A stretch of 64,000 nt of DNA. Origin: Latrodectus hesperus. Taxonomy: Eukaryota; Arthropoda; Arachnida; Araneae; Theridiidae. Below, one piece after another: positions 1 through 64,000 of this stretch (its first letter is position 1; every line of letters begins with the position of its first letter). Under the pieces are notes generated by a model that was given only the letters and a program-made list of their open reading frames with translations, made no database searches and had not been told where the DNA came from. The position numbers were made by a program, and so were the translations under genes. The stretch is from the NCBI GenBank assembly GCA_037975125.1, contig CM075860.1:20359589-20423588 (forward strand), in the 5' to 3' direction.

Positions 1-54937
<54,937 letters not shown>

Positions 54938-55072
54938 AAATCGAAATAATTTCATCTCTGTTATACTGCTACCTCATTCGGATGCATTCAGTTTTCACAA
55001 GTTCATCATCCATAACATCCAAACACCAGCATTATGCATCATTAAATTATTTCACGGCATAAAATAAATTGT

Positions 55073-55078
55073 TTCCAT
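55073..55078 (+). terminator. Candidate poly(A) signal of the guanylate cyclase gene
   Basis: This is the first AATAAA I see after the stop codon, about 135 bp downstream. In such AT-rich DNA the hexamer occurs often by chance, so it is only a candidate for the 3' end. Confidence 0.4.
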
Positions 55079-55385
55079 ATAAAAAGATTTACTTCTGAAA
55101 GTTAATGAAGTAAAACATCAAATTACTTTTATTAATAGCACGTGGGAAAAATTTCTGACAATTAGAGTACAAGATCTTTAACTTAACATGGGTTTTTGAG
55201 TATCATTTGTATACATGAATGTTTGTAAACTCAAAACATTTATGAGCAACTCCTTGCAATTAGTTCTGAAGCAATTATATCACAGTTAATTGCAAAATTA
55301 GATTATTTTTTCATTATATAGTAATTAATAAAATTATGTTTCCACGGATAAATTAAGATAGGAATAATCATATGCATATACATAG

Positions 55386-55415
55386 AGATTATCAGTTATT
55401 TTTAACTGATAATCT
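55386..55415. repeat. Perfect 13-bp hairpin, 4-nt loop
   Basis: Arms AGATTATCAGTTA and TAACTGATAATCT around TTTT, 449 bp downstream of the guanylate cyclase stop codon. It could fold in a long 3' UTR or be a chance or MITE remnant. Confidence 0.85.
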
Positions 55416-56288
55416 TTTTCTCAATGGAAAAAATATATTTAAAAAAAACATCAACTAAATTAAAGCTTGATTTTTTTAGTTTCATTGATTTGGAGAATCT
55501 GAAAAAGAAATAAATAAAAATATATCGGTTAACATTTTTTGTTTCTTATCTTCAGGCTTCATTTCTCAAGAATCAAATCCCAGGAGTTATATTAAATTTT
55601 TCAGTTGTCAAAATTCATGCATCGAGTAAATATACCTCAATCATTATTTCTAAGCAAATATAAATGAAAAAATTATGAACAGATTTTTAACAAATTTTTC
55701 AAATGACGATTATGATAATTTTTTTAAAAATTAAAGCAAATATTTTTTTATTTTAATGGTTATTAAATATTAATAATTGATTTCAAAAGAATTAAATTAA
55801 CCTATAGCTGTAATAGAAATTATTTCTTTTAAATATAGTCAAACTTTTTTACATCAATTATTTAAATATTGCATACAAAATGGGTATTTTTAGTTTTTAA
55901 ATTTTAAACATAGATCCCTTCAATTTTATTGTTAACATAAACGATGCATAAAAACATGGTTTATGTTTATATTGTGTATAAAATATGTATATATATTACA
56001 TCTCAAATTTATATAAAATTCGGAATTCAGAATTAAGCAAAATTGATATTAAACAAGACAAATATAAAAATAAACAAAATCAATATTTATTGACAAAAAG
56101 CTCCACTTTAAATCTGCTTTGTATTTATTTTTACTATTTAATAAAAAAATACTATGTTTTGTTAAAGCGTTATTTTGAAATTCTATTATAGCCACTCACA
56201 ACCATTATAATTGCATAGTTCAGACTTATGTGCACATTTAATTACTTAATGAACTATTATATTTTAATTCATTATTAATACTAATTTT

Positions 56289-56535
56289 GGTTCAGATACC
56301 GTATAATTTAGGATGATTTGCTGAACTTTAGGCGGATTTTCTTACCTATCTAGCAACCTGGTTTCTTATTACGTCATAGATATGGAGACCTATAAAAATT
56401 AAACAGAAAATTCTATTTTGGCAACCCTAGTATTTACGTCATCACGCACGTCACAATACGTCATCTTGGCAACATTTCTTCATCGCCAAAACATTTCAGA
56501 ATTTGGAATCCTGGATTATAAAGCACATCTGTGCC
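56289..56535. mobile_element. MITE of family M, 247 bp
   Basis: The terminal repeats are diverged (left GGTTCAGATACCGTATAAT, right ATTATAAAGCACATCTGTGCC). The flanks are CTAATTTT and TTAATTTT, a 7/8 target duplication. Interior blocks acgtcatagatatggagacc and ggcaaccctagtatttacgt match the other copies. It lies between the two convergent genes. Confidence 0.83.
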
Positions 56536-57418
56536 TTAATTTTTGTTTCGATGAAAATTCACGATGATACGTTGTGTTCCATGCAAATATCAATTTGTCA
56601 ATTTTTTAAAATTTCTCATAAGTTTAATAATTTTATTAATAACATTAAAAATAAAATTTATTTTACCTTTAATAGGATCAAAATACTTGAAAGCTATTAA
56701 AGATGAACCATAATCTTAATTATCAGAATTGCCAAATGAAGCAAAATTATTAACTACTTCTCTAGTTAGTATAAAAAAAATCTGACAAGATTCAGAAGAA
56801 AAGTTAGTTGCTCGAAAAAATTATCCAGAACAAAAATCAAGCAAATTTATATGCCATTTGTCTTAACAAGGGAGCTAATTTATTTTTTAAACTAAATTTG
56901 TGTTTTTCTACTGTTATAATTTTTTTTTCCTCACATCAAAAGGATATTTATAAATTTCATATTAATTAATACATTTCTTTTATTGGAATGCTTCATGAAT
57001 AAAAAATTATTCATTATCTATTTTAATAATTGAATAAAAATTTTTTAACATTTAATTTCCTCTTCTTAATGCCTCATTTTAATTTCTCAATAAAGTAAAA
57101 AGTCTCTTAAATAATTAACAAAGCTATTTTAAAATTACATTCATTTTTACGAGATTTTTTAGTTTTAACATATTAAATCAAATGTGTCTATATAAATACG
57201 GTGAAACATATAGAAATGAAAAGAAACAACACTGATTTATCAAAAACAAAATTATTTTATTAAAATTTTATTTCTAAAATCATGATTAGCAGAAAGCATT
57301 CTAGTAAGAATAAGCGCATCCAAAGGGTCATAAATGACACTCATTTATCTTGATACATTCAAAGCATACTAGAGTTACTATACATTTTACCTACACTATG
57401 TACAGCAGATGAAAATTT

Positions 57419-57436
57419 TAGAGAGAGAGAGAGAGA
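57419..57436. repeat. (GA)n microsatellite
   Basis: A short GA run, near the putative 3' end of the ZMIZ-like transcript. Confidence 0.88.
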
Positions 57437-59619
57437 GGAGAAGCACACACTGACAAAAAGTCATTAATAGAATGTACAAGTTTCGTATCTTCATCTCACT
57501 CCCCCGTGTGTTTAGTTAAGACCAAAAACAGAAGAATATAAACATTATACCATAAAGTTTAATTGATCTGTACAAAATGGATTTTGGTCCAAATTTCCCT
57601 TATAAATTTTGCCACTGATCTGAACAATGTAATTAAGAGATGAAATGATGTATATTTAAACACGCAATTATAACTTAAAAATATTAATATGCACAAAGAA
57701 ACAATGGTAAAGAGCCCCTGAGTGAAATTCTATCAAAATGAATTATAAATTTAAATCGGGATGTGTTGTATACAATAAATTTAATTCAAATTAATAAAAA
57801 CAATTCAGTAGAATTATTTCTTTCACAAAAACTAATTAAAATCAACATTAAATAAAACAAATTAGAAGAAATCAATATTAAATGCAGAGCAATAAAACTG
57901 ATTAAATTTGTAAAATTTACAATTATCATTGAAATTAGAGGTATTTCATTGAATTGGTCAGAAAATAAAAAGCAATTTTAACTATCGTAAGCTTCAATTT
58001 ATTCAAATCAATGGTTTTCATTTTACTGAACCGAAATTTTATTTTACATGTTTATAATATTAAATCAAAAGTAGAAATTACAATTTAAACAAAATTATAA
58101 AATATAAATATTCATTAGAAATTTGCTGACAAATTATGTACATTATTCGATATAAAATACTCAAAATTTGATTTAGATTAAAGATTTTAAAATATAAACT
58201 TCACATCAATATTCTGTCTTATCTATTTTATTTAGATATTCATAATATAAAAGTAGAAGAAATAAAAGATTAGCACCATTTCTTGTGCGACTTAGTGTGC
58301 GTGTTTGGTTTTTACTTTTTTACTACTATTTGTGCTTTACTACAAAAACTTATCTCTTTAAAGTAATACTCTATACTGTGGTGCCAATTAAAATATAAAT
58401 ACTTACTATAATTATATGTAGCAATAATAAACATTTTAAAGCTCAGGTTACAGCATGTAAAAATGTTTTTGATAGATTAATAACTTTCTTTGCTTCAAAT
58501 AATTGAAATGTGATCATTTGTTTAATACGTAATGCTTACACATAACACAGGACTGTGTTAATTAAGGATATTATTTCAATCACCTTTAAAATATTTGATG
58601 AGTTATTTAGGGAAATTCCAACAAAATATTACTTACATTTAAGGTGAACTTTTATCTTAAAAATTATAAGAACTTGAAATTACTAAAACTAAACAAATGA
58701 AAAATTGAATGAAACATAACAGAGACAAGTTTAACAGCTTCAAATTTGGAATATTATGTACTTTTTCTTTACAATCATTGAGAGTTCAGATAAGTGGCAA
58801 AAATATAAAAGATAATTCTTCATCGAATAACAAAATTAACTCTTCACAGTATAATATACAGAGAAATAATTACATACAGTATTAAGTACAGTTCTAGGAT
58901 TGTCAAAATTAAGTATGCCTTATTTTATTCAAATAGTTATCACTGAAAATAAATATAGTCAAAATAAATATAGGAAAACTAAGTGTTCAGTAACACTTTG
59001 GTTCCAAAAAAAAAATGAAATGATTTGAAATAAGTTGATGGATGCTAAAAAGTAAAACTAGAATAACTTGAATTTCTAATCAATCAATGAAATAAAATTT
59101 GCAGCCTGCCAACATTTTTTGCTAGAAAAAAATTCAAATAAGAAAAATGATTAGATCAGTTAAACTATAATTTTAAGATTTCCAGAATTAATTTTCAACC
59201 AATTCCTATTTTACCAGGAAGTGAATAGTAGTAAATCTACTGTAAAGCAAATAAAAAAGTTGGCAGGCAATTTTAAAAAAAACTAAGGATTCCTAATATA
59301 CAAGACATCTTAAATAGAAAATATCACACTTCTTAATTTTTTCACATTAAGTTTATCTTTTATACACAGAAAAAAATCAATTTTGAATTTATTCTATGAA
59401 ATAATTTCTGATAGTCAATAAAATTAAAATGTGACAATTTTTTAAACTACTAAGAAATTTTTTGACAGACTAGATAAATAGAATATAATTATAAGCATAA
59501 AATTTTTAAAATAAACTAAAATAATTGCAATCTTATAACTTCTATAATGGGCCTCCTAATTTCAATTAATGACTGTCAAACTTCAAAATAGGAAATGGCT
59601 GCACATATAGGTCGGTGCA

Positions 59620-59735
59620 GATGCCTTGATTGCAGATTACAGCAGTTTGAATTTTGTTGCGGTTCAGAATTTACATTAAACAGTAACTTTGTGTGCCAAA
59701 AGTGATCATTGAACAAACAAACAAACAATATAGGA
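59620..59735 (+). mobile_element. Diverged SINE-like copy of family S
   Basis: It contains a degenerate B-box (cagtttgaatttt), ttgcggttcagaatttacat, tttgtgtgccaaaagtgatc and an AACAAACAAACAAAC tail, in the same order as 47590-47708. It lies in the probable 3' UTR of the ZMIZ-like gene, antisense to it. Confidence 0.55.
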
Positions 59736-59782
59736 AATAAGTGATAAAATTATGAAAAGCATTGATTAAAAAAAGTGATATT

Positions 59783-59850
59783 AGCAGTAAATATTACAAA
59801 ATTAAGTAACAATATTACAAAATTAAGTTAATTTTATAATATTTACTGCT
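59783..59850. repeat. 23-bp inverted repeat with internal duplication
   Basis: Arms AGCAGTAAATATTACAAAATTAA (59783-59805) and its complement at 59828-59850 match at 22 of 23 positions around a 22-nt loop. The loop repeats the arm sequence aatattacaaaattaagt. It lies in the probable ZMIZ 3' UTR. Confidence 0.88.
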
Positions 59851-61990
59851 GGATTTTTTTAATGACATTTTCTATTTTTTCAACAACTTAAAATTTATGG
59901 TAATATGTTGGATTTAATTAAGATATAATAAGAATGCCCTAAAATGTAAAAATGAATTTTGTTAAAATTATTGCAAGAAATGGAAATAGTAAACAAAATC
60001 AGTTTCAGGAAATGAATGAATACTTTTATATCCAGAATATAAAATTTAGCTTTATATATCACTTTTTTTGTTTGTTTCTTCAAATTCCTTTTTTAATAAC
60101 AATAAGAAAAATTTTGCAGCCCAGAGTAGAAATGCTCATGTCATTGTATGCCATATTGTTTTAAATACAAGAAATAATAAAGTAATTGTACAAAATGTAA
60201 TTAAATTTTATTACAAAAACTTTAAATTCTCATGACAGAATTTTACATAATAGACATTGGAAAATTAAAACATTTTATTTTACACAGCATTATTCATCAT
60301 TAAAATCTTTAATGATAAATAATACTATGTGATACAAAGTTAACAAATTAAATATAAACACAAAATTAAGCAGTATTTTTCAATTACATTTTAACATATA
60401 TTTTTGTGGAAGCTTTCAGAGAATGACTATAATTAATTATAAATGGAAATAAATTCTATATTTAAATAATACAAGCATAATACCATCTAATAAAAACTAA
60501 ATTTTTTAAGTCCTAAAATATTAATCTTTTATATTCTCTACTCTGGGCATTAATGAAGCAAAAAATTTAAACAAGTTTGCATATAGAACCTTCAGTTACT
60601 TTTTATTTAAAAGAAAAAAGCTATTTACTCATCCTACATTTATTTACAATTTTTACTAATTCTATGAATGACAAGTTTTTTTGTCATTTAGATAATAATT
60701 GAATTCCTTTTCAAAGAAGGTTTGTTAAAATATTCCTCTGAACTGGGGAAGTCCTTAATATTACAAATTGGTAGTATATGCAAAATGTTTAAAATTTTTA
60801 GGTCTTGTCCTAAAATAAAAATAAAAAAAGCATTTACATTGGAATATCACTGGCTTTCTATTATTTGTAAAACCTGTCAGTAGATCACACTTTATATTTG
60901 GGTAAAAATTGTCATAGTTCATTATATTGGGGACTAAAAGGGAAAAATATTGCTTTAAGATTAAGTTAAAAATTCCATCACATCAATATCGCTTATTTAT
61001 TTCTTCTTCGATAAATTAACTCTAGGAGGTAAAAAAATAAGGAACTAGGATGTTTTGATTTGGATGACTTTATAAGATATCTAAAAGCAATATGTAATCA
61101 TGATAATTGTGGATTTATACAAGATCTGTTCGACTATAGCAATTATTGCTGCACAAATAAAAAAACATTTATAAAGTGCTCTTTGCTATTTAATAAAGTG
61201 CATGAACCACTGAAACAGTATGAACACAAGACCAATTCTCACTACCGGTGGATAGATTCTCGAACCAAAACTTATTACTTTTGATTCTGATTTGTGAATG
61301 TACATAATAAATATTCACAATAAGAGGAAAAGATATAGAATGGCAGTAAACACACATATGCATTATGTATGTGTAGAACATTTCAAAATACACCTAAGTT
61401 TTCTTCCTAAACTCAGAATATTTGCGAATACAGAATAGCTGTACACTAATCTGCAAAACACTTGCTACAAGCTGAACAAAAATAAGCCTTTTCAACTATT
61501 TTAGTAGATGCCTTTCAAACGATTCTTCCACTGCACGATCCTTAAACACTTTATTACAGTTCAAAATCAATCTCAATGAACATTGTCTAATATGGTTGCC
61601 AGTCATTAAATTATAATAATGATAATGGATAAATGTCAGCCATTTACATTCTAAACAAATGTTTGACATCATTTGTGTAGTTATTTTTGGCAAGTACAAC
61701 AATAAGTGTCCAATGACAACATGTGCTCCTAATACTTGTCAGAAACATAAAGAGGGAAAATACTGCTTTATAGTTTCTTGATGAATTTACATATCATGTA
61801 GAATATTTCTTTGTTTTGTTCTGTTTGAACTTTATAATACACATATTTATGAGTCCATGAAGGATTTAAAATACCAGATTGAGAAGAAGTCTCTCAAAAA
61901 ATAACACTGGCCTAGGATAAATAGTTAATAGCCCTGTACACTGTTGGAAAACATAAAAAAACAATCTCCAAACAACAGTTTTTGTAAAAC

Positions 61991-62185
61991 TTAACACTGG
62001 CTTTCAAAAAATGCAAGAAGTTCGTCGCTGTTACTGTTTGTAGAAGAGGTAGTCACATTGTTCGTGGAGGTTGTTAGAGTAGAGCTAGCCACTGAACCAC
62101 CACAATTGCTTCCAGTAGTTGGAACTAAATCTGGTGGGTCAAGATATGATAGCAACTCCATAGGATCCACACTTTCTGGTAATAA
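61991..62185 (-). CDS. ZMIZ1: Last exon of a ZMIZ/Tonalli-like protein
   Basis: On the - strand an acceptor ttttag at 62186-62191 opens 64 codons and a TAA stop (61991-61993). The product begins LLPESVDPMELLSYLDPPD. It continues through a Ser/Thr/Asn-rich linker and ends NSDELLAFFESQC. An acidic (E/D)LLSYLDPPDL block followed by a low-complexity linker and a final (D/E)LL.(L/F)FE block is, from recall, the C-terminal signature of ZMIZ1/ZMIZ2 and fly Tonalli. Those proteins carry an SP-RING (MIZ) SUMO-ligase domain and act as nuclear transcription co-regulators; the tail is an acidic activation region. The MIZ domain itself is not in the window. The gene converges on the guanylate cyclase gene. 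The exon is sure; the family call is likely but rests on a short tail. Confidence 0.72.
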   Translation of the reverse strand, partial: LLPESVDPMELLSYLDPPDLVPTTGSNCGGSVASSTLTTSTNNVTTSSTNSNSDELLAFFESQC

Positions 62186-64000
62186 CTAAAATAAATGGAA
62201 CATATATTTTAATGTAAATCATGAAGTAAAACTTTTTTAACAAACAATTAACAATTGCCAATATATACATTATTTTTTAAAAAAAAATATTTTATTATAT
62301 TTATGATGCCAAACATTATCATATTTATTAATCAATACATTTCAATTTATATGTATTAGTATAAATTGCACTTGAAATAGAAAACAATTATAATTTTATA
62401 ATAAATATACAATTTCTATATATAATTTGCAGCACAAGTCACTTTCTTAAAATTCATTTAAAAATACAAATTAAATATAATATACCTAATTGCAAATAAG
62501 ATAAATTTCAAAACAATATTTTGATTTTAAAATATATGAATATAAAATAAATTACAATGAAAAATACTGTGGAAGATTTTATTACAAAGACCTAAATACT
62601 GCATAGTAAGTTTAAAAAATTTAAATACATGAGTTCTTAATAACTGTTCTATTTATGAAGTTTAAATATGGCAACAATGATAATAAAATATAACATTTTC
62701 AATCTAAATTACTAATAAATACTTTTCTTAAATTTGGCTGTAATAGAAATATATAAATCATTTAATTGTTCAAGAATTTATCAATTCTGACAGGAAGAAC
62801 ATATTCATTAATATGAAACTTCATTAATATGAAATTATGATGATTAAATTTATCCCATACGTAGAGATCAGAAATATTTCATGTGTATTTTGTTAAATAT
62901 GATCATTCTTCCATTTAATAATAATCATAAAATATTTATGATTATGATTAAAACCATTTACCACTAATCATAAAATATTATTTTATGATTTTTTTAATCA
63001 TTTTAAAGTATTTTAGTTATATAAAAATATTTAAATTATGTATAGGGCATCAGCACTGCTGAATCTATAGCTAAAAATTATTGACATGTTCTCTCAAGGT
63101 GTTTCACAGTACAAGCCTATAAAGTTCACAGCTGACTCATAATACATAACCAGCAGAATTTTGTACTTTTAGAATGCAAATTTGGTCCTAACCACTGTTG
63201 ATCATTTATAGATGGGTATTGTACTTCTCATTTCTGCATCAATTAATGGAATGTATTGTCTTCTCATACACACAATCTAAAAGAAATCTTTTTTGAAATA
63301 CAGCAAATTGTAATTACCTAAAATGTGTAGAGCAAATTTGGCCTGTTAATTGAACATGCATTTCAAGAATGTAAATTCTGAATACAATTTAGAATCTTAC
63401 ATTATTTATTTCATTTTCACTCCAATGAAAAATAAATAAAAAAAATTAATCGAACAAAATATTTTTGATGCCTTTTTTAAAAAAAAAGACAATATTTATT
63501 CTAATAAAAATCTCCAGTATATAAAAATATTCTAAAAGTAAATTTTAAAGTACTAATTTTTTGAAACCTTATTTGTTGTAATAAACCTAAATGTAAAACA
63601 AGAATACTTTCAAATAAAAGAAAACAGGATTTAGACTTATAATTAATCAAACTTTATAATTTATTTTAAAACTATTTATTTTCCATTCTTTTTAATCAAC
63701 TGTTTATCTAGTTACCAAATTTTTCAAAACTTGTTAAAAAATAAAGAAAGAAAGAAAAGAAAAGATAAAAATTAAAAAAAAAGTTTTACATAAAAAATAG
63801 AGTTTAAAACAAAAAAATTAAGATTAGATACACATAAGCAGTATTAAACAATAATATATCAGTCGTTAAAATAGTCAATATTTATTAAAACATTTGGATA
63901 TATATGTAACTTGAGTGTGCTGATGACATATACTAATATACTCAGCATCATACATACACTAATAGACTTAGTATGTTTTAAAAATACAAACTGTTGTTCA
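62186..64000 (-). other. Intron of the ZMIZ-like gene (partial)
   Basis: This is AT-rich sequence upstream of the terminal exon with no exon I can recognise. It includes short low-complexity A and T runs such as that near 63470-63490 and 63735-63790. Confidence 0.6.

Larger units (their letters stand above)
54938..56280. other. 3' UTR and spacer downstream of guanylate cyclase
   Basis: This is AT-rich and contains the poly(A) candidate at 55073 and a perfect 13-bp hairpin at 55386-55415. I see no gene here. Confidence 0.6.
57250..61990 (-). other. Probable long 3' UTR of the ZMIZ-like gene
   Basis: This block follows the stop codon at 61991 on the - strand. It is AT-rich and has no coding sequence I can support. 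Apart from one short SINE-like piece near 59620 and a (GA)n run at 57419-57436 it is free of the transposon relics that crowd the introns. Two reverse-strand AATAAA hexamers at 57256-57261 and 57267-57272 could mark its end. The extent is an inference. Confidence 0.35.

Noticed and set aside
61060..61284. 74-codon open frame with several Cys and His
   Set aside because: It lies antisense within the probable ZMIZ 3' UTR and matches no family I know.

Overview
This is a strongly AT-rich piece of animal nuclear DNA. Exons are short, introns run to many kilobases with GT-AG boundaries, tRNA-derived SINEs are present, and there is a dense layer of decayed transposons and (TA)n microsatellites. The main gene resembles the arthropod atypical soluble guanylate cyclases of the Gyc-89D type. 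Together with the LINE, mariner, Tc1 and Helitron relics, this suggests an arthropod, and I would guess a chelicerate such as a spider. The species cannot be fixed from the sequence alone.

Main gene, + strand, 1-54937: eight exons encode the C-terminal 331 residues of a soluble guanylate cyclase subunit. They cover the end of the H-NOBA region, the signalling helix and the complete class III cyclase domain, up to the stop codon. Exons lie at <1-158, 15400-15529, 32791-32937, 37431-37577, 39231-39384, 43926-44035, 48741-48830 and 54878-54937. All seven junctions keep the reading frame. Both catalytic metal-binding aspartates are replaced (Glu and Gln). The guanine-contacting Glu and Cys and the Asn/Arg pair are kept. 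This pattern suits a beta-like subunit that needs a partner subunit, as known for fly Gyc-89Da/b with Gyc-88E. The 5' part of the gene (H-NOX haem domain) lies outside the window.

Second gene, - strand, from 62185 leftwards: one terminal exon encodes the last 64 residues of a protein whose tail resembles ZMIZ/Tonalli SUMO-ligase family proteins. The two genes converge tail to tail. The roughly 7 kb between their stop codons holds their 3' untranslated regions and one MITE.

Mobile DNA: the introns are filled with relics. Intron 1 has a Tc1-like transposase pseudogene, a 136-bp tandem repeat and a 984-bp inverted-repeat element. Intron 2 has a MITE, a complete but dead mariner, a mariner fragment, a Helitron with PIF1 helicase remains, a possible LTR and a 5'-truncated LINE. 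Intron 3 has two SINEs, a LINE fragment and a 369-bp (TA)n tract. Intron 5 has a Tc1 element with both termini, a repeat copy, a SINE-like piece and a LINE tail. Intron 6 has a deleted Helitron derivative inside (TA)n and a short SINE. Intron 7 has a tandem duplication, a LINE tail, a mosaic duplication and a Tigger/pogo remnant.

I found no CRISPR, operon, rRNA or functional tRNA. No clearly new biological system is visible. The most useful observations are the intron-split cyclase with a degenerate metal site, the Helitron parent/derivative pair anchored in (TA)n, and a small transposon family with 8-bp target duplications.
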